A DNA stretch of 64,000 nt, from NCBI GenBank assembly GCA_027449865.1, contig DAIDKV010000082.1, forward strand, positions 1-64,000, in the 5' to 3' direction. This DNA comes from Planctomycetales bacterium (GTDB lineage: Bacteria > Planctomycetota > Planctomycetia > Isosphaerales > Isosphaeraceae). The position numbers and the translations under genes are program-made. A model generated the notes under the pieces. It was given only the letters and a program-made list of their open reading frames with translations. It was not told the DNA's origin and ran no database searches. Positions 50,943-59,511 of this stretch are shown in pieces. Numbering within the stretch: the stretch's first letter is position 1; each line of letters opens with the position of its first letter.

Positions 50943-51899
50943 CTACCAGCGAAACCGGCGGTAGAACGCCTCTTGCCGGACGACCCACTCCGCGCCACGG
51001 ACAGGACCGGCTCGACGCGCCTCCAGAACACGGTCGAGCCGGGCGAGTGCCTCGAACGTCGCCGCCGCAAATCCAAACTGCCCACGAGCCACGGCCCCAG
51101 CGACGCGGATCGGTAGCCAGAGCAAATGCTTCACCAGGCGTGGTCCAGCCGTGTTCTTCCACATGAACAGGAGCGTGTTTCGCCGGGCGAGACGCTCGGA
51201 GCGGGCCAGGCCCACTTCGGTCTCAAAGGTGCCGAAGCCTCGATGGTAGGCGACCGACTCTGGGACGTAATATCCCCGGAACCCGGCCATCCAGCCGCGG
51301 AAGCCGAGGTCAAGATCCTCGATCCGCCCCGGGAAATAGATCGGGTCGTAGCCGCCGATCCCCAGGAACCGCCGACGATCGACGGCCAGCACCGGACCGG
51401 CCGAGGCGGTCAGGTCGGGTATCCCCGCAACCTGCTCGTGGCCCGGAACCCGGCACATTCCCTGCACCAGACCAAACCGGCTTCGAACGCGGGTCCGCAT
51501 TCCCTCGTACGTCCGCCCATCGAAGGCCCAGCACAATGGCGCCGTGAAGAGAACGTCGTCGTGTCGTTGGAACGGCTCCAGCAGCGGGCCAACCGCGTCC
51601 GGGTCAAGCTGGATGTCGCTATTCAGGAGCAAGACCACCGACTCTTGCATCCGAGAAAGAACCCGGTTGAACGAGGCGAGGCCGTCGTTCTGTTCGCGAA
51701 TTACCCAGACATCGGGCCATTCTCGAGTGACCAGTTCGACCGAATCGTCCGTTGAGCCGTTGTCGACAACCGTGACAGGGCAGGGCACAGGCGCCCGCGC
51801 CGCAGCCTCTCGGATCGAGGGCAGGCAGCGTTCGAGCCAGGCCCGACCGTTGTAATTCAGGACAACGATGTGAGTTCGGTCGATCGTCAAGGGTTCCAT
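50943..51899 (-). CDS. Glycosyltransferase family 2
   Basis: HIVVLNYNGRAWLERCLPSI, VTVVDNGSTDDSVELV, LLLNSDIQLDPDAV, GRIEDLDLGFRGWMAGF. Confidence 0.94.
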   Translation of the reverse strand: MEPLTIDRTHIVVLNYNGRAWLERCLPSIREAAARAPVPCPVTVVDNGSTDDSVELVTREWPDVWVIREQNDGLASFNRVLSRMQESVVLLLNSDIQLDPDAVGPLLEPFQRHDDVLFTAPLCWAFDGRTYEGMRTRVRSRFGLVQGMCRVPGHEQVAGIPDLTASAGPVLAVDRRRFLGIGGYDPIYFPGRIEDLDLGFRGWMAGFRGYYVPESVAYHRGFGTFETEVGLARSERLARRNTLLFMWKNTAGPRLVKHLLWLPIRVAGAVARGQFGFAAATFEALARLDRVLEARRAGPVRGAEWVVRQEAFYRRFRW

Positions 51900-52097
51900 C
51901 CCTCGCGATGAGGTCGCGGAGTCCTTCGGATCTCACGGATGCGAGGATCCGGGTCGGGGCCGTCGACGAGCCATCCGGGCAGTCGGTCCGGTCCTGAGTC
52001 GGGGCCTACCTTACGGGCAGGACGGATTGCGGTCAAGTGAAGCGTGGGGAGCGGGGCCGCCGCATCGGGCGGCCCCGGCTCGGAGTAGCCTCGACGA

Positions 52098-53078
52098 TCA
52101 GGCGTTCCGGGGCTGGTAAGAGGCGCCCCGGAGCGAATCGAGGAGCTTCTTGGTCGCCTTGATCCCCTCGGGCTCGCTGAGGCGTCCACCCTCGTACTCG
52201 ATGCCGACGAAGCCGTTGTAGCCGGCGTCGGTGACGATCTTGAGGATGCGAGCGTAGTCGAGGATCGTCTCGCGGCCCTCGTCGTCGAAGTCGTAGCTCT
52301 TGGCCGAGACACCTTTGGCGTAGGGCATCATCCGGGCGATTGCGTCGTAGATGTCGATGTCGTACCTGCGGCCCTTGCGGGGGAAGTTGCCGAAGTCGGG
52401 CAAGGTGCCGAAGGTCGGTTTATCCACGGCCTTCATCAACGCGAGCATTGCGTCGGGATTGCTCGACGGACCGCCGTGGTTCTCGCAGATAATTTTGATT
52501 CCGTGCTTCTGGCCGTACTCCGTGAGCTGACCACACGCCTCGGCGACGCTGGAGACGTCGCTCGGGCTATAGTGACCGCCGGTGTTCACCCGGATCGCGT
52601 GGCAGCCGAGTGCCGCGGCGGCATCGACCCACTTCTTGTGGTTGTCGACGGCCTTGTTGCGATGGCTCTCGTCCTTCGCGCTGAGGTCGCCCTCGCCGTC
52701 AATCATGATGAGAACACAGGTTACACCGACGTCGCTGGCACGCGCCTTCAGGTCCTTCAAGTAGGCCGAATCGTGGGCGTGGTTCTTGAAGAACTGGTTG
52801 ACGAACTCGACTCCCTCGCAACCGAACTCCCGAGCGATCCGGGGGAAGTCAAGGTTGGTGACGACCTTGCCAAACTCCTTTTCGGAAACCTCCTTGTTGA
52901 AGAGCGCCTTGTGGATCGACCACTCGGCCAGCGAGATCTTGAAGTCACCAATCTTGCCGGCGCCGGGATTGCCGGTCGGCTCGCCGGCCCACGCCCCGCG
53001 TGCGCCGAGCCCGAGGAGGGCCGCGCCGGCGGCCGTTGACTCCAGAAAGGCCCTTCGATTCAGGATTCGATCACTCAT
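52098..53078 (-). CDS. Sugar phosphate isomerase/epimerase with Tat-type signal
   Basis: NRRAFLESTAAGAALLGLGARGAWA signal, then TIM-barrel isomerase sequence (CHAIRVNTGGHYSPSD, IKIICENHGGPSSNPD, YNGFVGIEYEGGRLSEPEGI). Confidence 0.9.
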   Translation of the reverse strand: MSDRILNRRAFLESTAAGAALLGLGARGAWAGEPTGNPGAGKIGDFKISLAEWSIHKALFNKEVSEKEFGKVVTNLDFPRIAREFGCEGVEFVNQFFKNHAHDSAYLKDLKARASDVGVTCVLIMIDGEGDLSAKDESHRNKAVDNHKKWVDAAAALGCHAIRVNTGGHYSPSDVSSVAEACGQLTEYGQKHGIKIICENHGGPSSNPDAMLALMKAVDKPTFGTLPDFGNFPRKGRRYDIDIYDAIARMMPYAKGVSAKSYDFDDEGRETILDYARILKIVTDAGYNGFVGIEYEGGRLSEPEGIKATKKLLDSLRGASYQPRNA

Positions 53079-53122
53079 GGTCGTTAACTCCCGAAAGAGA
53101 CAGGTTGAGAGACTGGTTTGTG

Positions 53123-53947
53123 TCAGGAGTAAGCAATCTTGCGCTCGTCGAGAATGCTCCTGAGCGCGGCGACGGCCTCGCCGAATCGCTCCGGCCCGGT
53201 GAATCCTGAGGAGAGACCGGCGATGGTCAGGTGTGGTTCCAGCACCACGAAGCCCTCATAGCCTGAGTCCACCGCCTCCTGGATCAGCCGGGGGATCTGA
53301 CCGTCGCCGACGCCGGCGGGGACGTTCCGTTCGAGGTTGGCGTCGTAATCCTTCACGTGGAAGTGGGTCACGAACGGCCGGAGCCGGGCCCAGGCGTCGT
53401 CGATCGGCTGGCGGACCTCGACGTAGTTCGCCGGGTCGAACGCGTGGCGGAGCGCCGGCGAGCCAACCGATTCGAGGAGATCGAGCACCCGCGCGGCGGT
53501 GTCGCCGTAAATCCCCTTCTCATTCTCGAGGAAGAGCACGATCCCCCGATCGGCGGCACGCCGAGCCAGTTCCGACATCCGGGCCAGGACCTCGTCGCGA
53601 TGCGAGGCCGGGTCTTCGCCTGGCGGCATGTAGAAGCTAAAAATCCGAATCCGGGGCGCCTTGTAGAACTCGGCCAGTTCCATCGCCCGCTCGAATCGCT
53701 GAAGGTGCTCGCCGAACGGGTCCGTGATCCGAATCTTCCCAATCGGCGAACCAATGGCGCTCAGCTCAAACCCGCGCGAGACGAGCAGGTCGCGGAAGGC
53801 GGCGTGCTGCGCCTCGGAGAGGTCGAGAACGTTGGTCCCGTGGATCGCCCGGAACTCGATCGCCCGAATTCCGTGCCCTTCCAGGACGTCGACCTGCTCC
53901 TGGGGATCCTGCGAAATCTCGTCGGCAAAAGCACTGATGCGGATCAT
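53123..53947 (-). CDS. Sugar phosphate isomerase/epimerase
   Basis: AFADEISQDPQEQVDVLEGHGIRAIEFRAIHGTNVLDLSEAQ, FLENEKGIYGDTAARVLDLLE, HFHVKDYDANLE. Confidence 0.92.
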   Translation of the reverse strand: MIRISAFADEISQDPQEQVDVLEGHGIRAIEFRAIHGTNVLDLSEAQHAAFRDLLVSRGFELSAIGSPIGKIRITDPFGEHLQRFERAMELAEFYKAPRIRIFSFYMPPGEDPASHRDEVLARMSELARRAADRGIVLFLENEKGIYGDTAARVLDLLESVGSPALRHAFDPANYVEVRQPIDDAWARLRPFVTHFHVKDYDANLERNVPAGVGDGQIPRLIQEAVDSGYEGFVVLEPHLTIAGLSSGFTGPERFGEAVAALRSILDERKIAYS

Positions 53948-54120
53948 CGAAGTCTCCCGCGCAATCGGACGGCGATGGCCGTCGCGTATCGTCCGCCATG
54001 ATAACAGAACCGGGGAAAACCGCCAGGCACCGGTGGCCTCGCGGCGGCGGCGCGGGTAAGATAGAGAAAGTTCGATCGGAGTAAGAGGTCACCTTTCGTC
54101 ACGATGCGGGTCGCCCGGCG

Positions 54121-54609
54121 ATGTGGACGTTCATCCTGCCTCTGCTGATCTACTGGCTCGTTCTGTTCGTCGCCTGCTTCGTGGTCGTCGAGATCGGCCA
54201 GGACCAGCTCTACGACGAAGTCACCCCACACGCCGGCCTGAAGATCGCCGGCGGCACCCTGATCCTCGCCCTCCTACTCACCATCCTCCGCGCTCGCGGC
54301 CTGACAGCCTCTTTCGAGACAATGTTCACTTCGAACATTGCCTGGACGATTCTTCAGGGGATCGTCTGGTTCGGTGTCTTTGTCCTGATCTTCCAGTTCC
54401 ACCCCTGGCATGGCCTGGGCCTCGGCCTGGCGACCATGGCCCTGATCACCGGGCTGGCGACCATGGGCGTCGAGAGTCTGCTCAAAAAGCCGGTGCCGAC
54501 CTTGCAGTCGTCGTCTCGCTCGCTGATCCTTAACAAGCCGGTCCGGCAGTCGGTCCCCCGTCCGGTGGCTCCCATTACTCCCACAACTCCCGCGACTCCC
54601 GCGAAATAG
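54121..54609 (+). CDS. Hypothetical integral membrane protein
   Basis: 162 aa, ~4 predicted hydrophobic segments, Pro/Thr-rich C-terminal tail. Confidence 0.65.
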   Translation: MWTFILPLLIYWLVLFVACFVVVEIGQDQLYDEVTPHAGLKIAGGTLILALLLTILRARGLTASFETMFTSNIAWTILQGIVWFGVFVLIFQFHPWHGLGLGLATMALITGLATMGVESLLKKPVPTLQSSSRSLILNKPVRQSVPRPVAPITPTTPATPAK

Positions 54610-54839
54610 TCCCGAGTTTTCGCTCGCCCCTTCTTGCACGCTAGCGCACACGGCGGCTCCGCGACGAAAAAACCCGTTCGTGTCGCGAACTCCCCATTCC
54701 TTTACGACGTATCCGGGTGTAGGATGATCCCTGAAGTCGGCGCAGGCCGCTTCTTTTGCAGCCCGTAGGGGCTGTGACGAATTCGTTTGGCTCTGGCGTA
54801 CTCCGACCGTCCCAAGTCTGGTCATTCGGAGCAACAAAA

Positions 54840-55229
54840 ATGCGCTACCTTACGCACGCGTTCGCGCATTCCGAAACCCTCGACCGCGCCCGGCGCTGGC
54901 TGATCCATGCGGGTGTGACTCCCGAGCGTATTCGGGTTCACCATCATGGGATTCCGACGCTCATCATCTCGACCGATTCGGCCGAGGTCGACGGCCTGAA
55001 AATGATCATCCGGGCCGCCGAAATCACGGATCCCGATAGCTGTCCGAGTATCTGGGATCTCGCCCGGCTGCCTCACTCGCCGGATGAGGCAACAGAGCCG
55101 TTATCGTCCCCGATACCGGCTGTCCGGTCTTCCTTCCCACTGAGCTGGGGCTCCTTCGACGGCGCGAACGATGCTGAATTGCGATCGCAGATCGAGCTTC
55201 AGCGTGCCTATCGCGAGTTACGCGAGTAA
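54840..55229 (+). CDS. Hypothetical protein
   Basis: 129 aa from the ATG at 54840: MRYLTHAFAHSETLDRARRWLIHAGVTPERIRVHHHGIPTLIISTDSAEVDGLKMIIRAAE; compact alpha/beta composition. Confidence 0.6.
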   Translation: MRYLTHAFAHSETLDRARRWLIHAGVTPERIRVHHHGIPTLIISTDSAEVDGLKMIIRAAEITDPDSCPSIWDLARLPHSPDEATEPLSSPIPAVRSSFPLSWGSFDGANDAELRSQIELQRAYRELRE

Positions 55230-55254
55230 CGCCTGACCAGTTTCGCACCCGTTC

Positions 55255-56064
55255 TTATACGGGAAGTTCGCTCAGGCAGCGTACCAGAAATGTCGCCAGC
55301 CGGTCGGCCGCCTCGAGAGCCTGCTCGTGGAGCGACCAGAAATCCTTCAGGCTTGAGGGGCGGTCCCAGATGGCTCGGAGTGCCGCCCCGAACCGGTAGC
55401 TTCCAGACTTCGTCATCAGCGAGGCGACCTCGCGCGGCAGGTCGACACGAGCGTCGTCACTGATGATCCGAACCGGGAGAAACCGGACCAGTCGCTGTGC
55501 GCAGACCGCGGCCACCGCCGAGGTCTCCATGTCAACCAGGTCGGCGCCCGTCTCCTCGTGCAACCGACGCTTCTCGGCCGCCCCCAGGATCACCTGGTCG
55601 ACGGTCACCAGCGTTCGAGGCTCGGGACCGGCGCCGATCCCGACGAGATGGCCTGGTCGATCGACCGGGAATCGCTCTCCTTCCAGGTCGATCACCTCGG
55701 CCGGAAGGATCAGATCGTACCGGTTCAGAGAAGGGTTCAGCGCCCCGGCGAAACCCGCCGAGACAACCCAGTTCGGCCGATGTCCGTCGAGGAGGATGGA
55801 GGTGGCATGCCGGGCCGCTTCACGGCCCATTCCGCCGATGGCAATGGCAACGATCTTCCCCCCCAGCTCTCCCTCGATCACTGGCATCGACGCGGCCTGA
55901 TACTTCCGGACGCGCCGGAGCTGGTCGACCAGATAGCCGACCTCCATCGACATCGCCGCGACGATCCCCACATCGGCCGGGACGGGTGCCCGCGCGAACC
56001 CGCCGCGCTCCGTCCTTCCCGCTTCTGAAGACCGATGGCCCTGGCTCATCGTCGAAGATGGCAC
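55255..56064 (-). CDS. Nucleoside phosphorylase-family protein (MTA/SAH nucleosidase-like; HpnG-like by context)
   Basis: VGIVAAMSMEVGYLVDQL, IGGMGREAARHAT, VVSAGFAGALNPSL, DLVDMETSAVAAVC; adjacent to hpnH and shc. Confidence 0.85.
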   Translation of the reverse strand: MPSSTMSQGHRSSEAGRTERGGFARAPVPADVGIVAAMSMEVGYLVDQLRRVRKYQAASMPVIEGELGGKIVAIAIGGMGREAARHATSILLDGHRPNWVVSAGFAGALNPSLNRYDLILPAEVIDLEGERFPVDRPGHLVGIGAGPEPRTLVTVDQVILGAAEKRRLHEETGADLVDMETSAVAAVCAQRLVRFLPVRIISDDARVDLPREVASLMTKSGSYRFGAALRAIWDRPSSLKDFWSLHEQALEAADRLATFLVRCLSELPV

Positions 56065-56144
56065 CGTTTCCGTGATAAACCCTCACAAGACGGGGGCAGG
56101 CTCCGAGTCTTCGAGGGGCCTCTCCCCGCTTGTTTCCAGGCTTC

Positions 56145-57149
56145 TTAGCTCATTTGCCACTTGATCGTCTTGAAGAGGTCGCCGAGGCGGTTGTTAACCC
56201 CAACCGCGGCTCCGGTCTCGTACCCGACATGGACCATGCAGTCCTGGCACCGCGGGTCGTTGCCATGTCCGAACTTCTCCCACTCCGTCTTCTCCATCAG
56301 GTCGGAGAGGGTCTCGTGGTGGGTGTCCGTGATCAAATAGCAAGGCCCCTTCCAGCCCTTGATGTTCCGCGTCGGACTGGCCCAGGCGGTACACTGCATC
56401 TCGCGCTTTCCCTGGAGGAACTCCTGGTAGAGCGGCGATGTGTGGAAGCGATACTTGCGGAACATCGCCTCGGCCGCCTGGAACTTCGCCCGGATGTCCT
56501 CCCGGGTCATGAAGATTTCCTTGGTGGCGACAGCCGAGTAGCTGTACGCCGGCGAGATGATGAAGCCATCGACACCGAGTTCCGTCAGGTAGCCGAACAT
56601 CTCGTCGAGCTCGCTCATGTCGGTCTCATGGTAGACCGTCGTGTTCGAGCAGACCAGAAATCCGCCCTGCTTCGCGACCTTGATCCCGTCGATCGCGGCG
56701 TCAAAGACCCCCTTGCGCTCCACGGCGATATCGTGATTCTCGCGCATCCCGTCGAGGTGGACGTTGAAGAAAAACGTCGGACTTGGGGTAAACTCGTGCA
56801 GTCGCTTGCGGATGAACATTCCGTTGGTACAAAGGATGACGACCTTCTTGCGTTCCTGAATCTTCGCGACCAGCTCACCGATGGCCGGGTAGATCATCGG
56901 CTCGCCACCGCAGATGGAGACGACCGGCGCATCGGCCTCGTCGACGGCCTCGAGGCATTCCTCGAGGCTAAGACGCTGTTTGATGGTCGACTCATACTCA
57001 CGAATGCGGCCGCATCCTGTGCAGGTCAGGTTGCAGGCGTGGAGCGGCTCGAGCATCAGGACCATGGGGAACTTGCCGGCCCGCTCGAAGAACCGCTTGC
57101 GCACAACATGCTTGGCGATCGTCGTGGTCATTGGCAGGGGGAATCGCAT
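56145..57149 (-). CDS. hpnH: Adenosyl-hopene transferase HpnH (radical SAM)
   Basis: MVLMLEPLHACNLTCTGCGRIREYESTI (CxxxCxxC), SICGGEPMIYPAIGELV, GWKGPCYLITDTHHETLSDLMEKTEWEKFG. ATG at 57149. Confidence 0.94.
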   Translation of the reverse strand: MRFPLPMTTTIAKHVVRKRFFERAGKFPMVLMLEPLHACNLTCTGCGRIREYESTIKQRLSLEECLEAVDEADAPVVSICGGEPMIYPAIGELVAKIQERKKVVILCTNGMFIRKRLHEFTPSPTFFFNVHLDGMRENHDIAVERKGVFDAAIDGIKVAKQGGFLVCSNTTVYHETDMSELDEMFGYLTELGVDGFIISPAYSYSAVATKEIFMTREDIRAKFQAAEAMFRKYRFHTSPLYQEFLQGKREMQCTAWASPTRNIKGWKGPCYLITDTHHETLSDLMEKTEWEKFGHGNDPRCQDCMVHVGYETGAAVGVNNRLGDLFKTIKWQMS

Positions 57150-57247
57150 CGGGGCGGCCTCCTTGGCACGAGGGGTCGAAGTTGTTCGGCGGCGATCGTC
57201 CCTGATCGATCGAGCCGTCGTTCGCGCTTGTCCATTCGCGGGTCGGG

Positions 57248-59272
57248 TCAGGCGTCTGGCGAGAGTGGCTGGGCCGGCACCCGGCTCGCCAGCGCGGGGG
57301 CGCTGGACTCGGCTCCGCGTTCGAGGGCCGCCCGATACCGGGAGATCGCCATCAGCGGGAAGTAGATCCGATAGTAGTGGTACGCCAGATAGAAAACGCG
57401 AGGGAAACCCGTCCCGGTGTAGGACGTCTCGTCCCACGAGCCATCGGCATTTTGCTGATCGAGCAGGTAGGCGATCCCGCGGCGGACCGCCGGTGTCTCG
57501 GCTCGTCCGGCCGCGACCAGCCCAAGGACCGCCCAGGCTGTTTGCGAGGGTGTCGGATCGCCGGTCCCCTTGAGCGAGGGATCGTCGTAGGTCCGGCAGG
57601 TCTCGCCCCAGCCGCCGGAGGGTTGCTGGGTCGCTTCCAGCCAGGCCACCGCCCGATGGATCTCGGGACGATCCATCGGATAATCGATGGCCGCCAGGCC
57701 CTGGAGGACCTGCCAGGTTCCGTAGATGTAGTTCACCCCCCATCGGCCGTACCAGCACCCTTCCGGCTCCTGGTTCCGCCAGATGTAGTCGAGGGCCTTG
57801 CACACCGAGGGATGATCGAGTGAATAGCCGAGGGTTCCCATCAGCTCGATGACCCGCGCGGTGATGTCGGCACAGCTCGGGTCGAGCATCGCGTTGTGAT
57901 CGGCAAACGGAAGCTTGGTCAGCACCTGGTTATCGATGTCGACATCGTAAGCGGCCCAGCCTCCGTCGCGGTTCTGCATCGCCAGAAGCCAGTCGAGGCC
58001 GCGGCGGGTGGCGGCCTCGACCGCGGGGTCGGCCGCCATCGGCGATCGGCTCAGCGCCAGCATCACCATCGCGCTATCGTCGAGGTCGGGATAGAACTTG
58101 TTGTGGAACTGGAAGTGCCAGCCGGTTGGCTCGACCTTCGGCCCGTTGATCGCCCAGTCGCCAGCGGCACGCAGTTCCTTCGCCAGTAGCCAGTCGATCG
58201 CGCGGCCCCAGGCGGGATGCGAGGCGGGCAGATCGGCGTCGGCCATCGCGATCGTCGCGATCGCGGTATCCCAGACCGGCGAGACACAGGGCTGGAGGCG
58301 AATCCGGTCTCCCTCGGCGATTTGCAGGTCGTCAAGCTGCTCCATCGCCCACTGGACCTCGGGTGAGTCGTCGGCGTACCCGAGGCACTTCAGCGCGATG
58401 ACGGCGTAGACCATCGGCGGGAAGATGGCGCCCAGGCCGTCGGTGTCCTCGCAGTGCTCCATCATCCAGCGATGGGCCGCCCGGAGCCCGGGCCGCCGCC
58501 AGGCCGCTGGAACCCGGCGATCGAGCCATTTCAGCACTCGGTCCAGCCCGAGGAAGAACCGGTGCCACGAAATCAGCCCACCGCGATTCCGGGTCGGCCG
58601 CTCCGGCAAAAACAGCTCAGCGATCCCCTGCTCGGGAGCCAGCGTCCGGACCGGCTTGTGATACGACATGATCGAGAGCGGTACGACGATCGCCCGCGTC
58701 CAGGCCGACATCGCGAAGAGGCTGAACCGGAGCCTCGGCGGCAGCAGGATCAACTCGGGCGGGACGCAGGGCGTCTCGTCGTACGCAATCTGGCCGAGCA
58801 ACGCCAGATAGAACCGCGTAAAGCTGTTGCAGGCGTGGGCTCCCCCCATCGCGAGGATCGCCTCGCGCGCCCGAACCATTTCCGGCGCCTCGGGCGATCG
58901 GCCGGTCAGCTTCAGTGCGAAGTACGCCTTGACCGAGGCACTGATCTCGCCCGGTCCACCCGGATAGATCGCCCAGGCACCGTCGGGCAACTGATGATCG
59001 GCGATGTATCGGGCGCAACGAAGCGAGACCTCGTCGGTCTCACGACCCAGAAAGGTCATCAGCAGAACGTATTCCGACTCGAGGATCGTGTCGCCCTCAA
59101 GCTCGGCGACCCAGTATCCCTCGTCTTCCTGGCGTCCCAGCAACCAGTCTCGGGTGCGCTCGATCGCAACCTCGATCGCTTCATCCTGGGACGCCGACCA
59201 TCGCGACGATCCCAGCGTGCTCGTCCGATTCCAGGACTCTCGGGAGGCGCCTCCGTCCCTGTTGGCGATCAT
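57248..59272 (-). CDS. shc: Squalene-hopene cyclase
   Basis: 674 aa with repeated QW motifs, VDIDNQ region, and GRWGVNYIYGTWQVLQGL. Confidence 0.95.
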   Translation of the reverse strand: MIANRDGGASRESWNRTSTLGSSRWSASQDEAIEVAIERTRDWLLGRQEDEGYWVAELEGDTILESEYVLLMTFLGRETDEVSLRCARYIADHQLPDGAWAIYPGGPGEISASVKAYFALKLTGRSPEAPEMVRAREAILAMGGAHACNSFTRFYLALLGQIAYDETPCVPPELILLPPRLRFSLFAMSAWTRAIVVPLSIMSYHKPVRTLAPEQGIAELFLPERPTRNRGGLISWHRFFLGLDRVLKWLDRRVPAAWRRPGLRAAHRWMMEHCEDTDGLGAIFPPMVYAVIALKCLGYADDSPEVQWAMEQLDDLQIAEGDRIRLQPCVSPVWDTAIATIAMADADLPASHPAWGRAIDWLLAKELRAAGDWAINGPKVEPTGWHFQFHNKFYPDLDDSAMVMLALSRSPMAADPAVEAATRRGLDWLLAMQNRDGGWAAYDVDIDNQVLTKLPFADHNAMLDPSCADITARVIELMGTLGYSLDHPSVCKALDYIWRNQEPEGCWYGRWGVNYIYGTWQVLQGLAAIDYPMDRPEIHRAVAWLEATQQPSGGWGETCRTYDDPSLKGTGDPTPSQTAWAVLGLVAAGRAETPAVRRGIAYLLDQQNADGSWDETSYTGTGFPRVFYLAYHYYRIYFPLMAISRYRAALERGAESSAPALASRVPAQPLSPDA

Positions 59273-59461
59273 CGGTCCCTATCCTCTCCCTCGGGTTCGA
59301 GCCGTCGGAACGCCCACGGACGGGCCGTTTTGCAGGGCGTGGAACGAACGATTCCACTCGCGAGGTCACGCGAGCGGGCTCATCCTAGGCACGTGCCCGG
59401 GAATCGATCAAGATCAAACCGCCCCGCGATTTGGGGCGAATTGGCCTCGGCTGCCGGCGAC

Positions 59462-59491
59462 CGCCCGCAAACCTTGCGCAGCTTGCGGGCG
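59462..59491. other. Perfect 9-bp hairpin (cgcccgcaa / ttgcgggcg, 12-nt loop) downstream of the BON gene and upstream of shc
   Basis: Read directly from the sequence; no T-tract on either side, so not a canonical intrinsic terminator. Confidence 0.45.
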
Positions 59492-59511
59492 AGGTTGTCG
59501 CGTGCGGGGGA

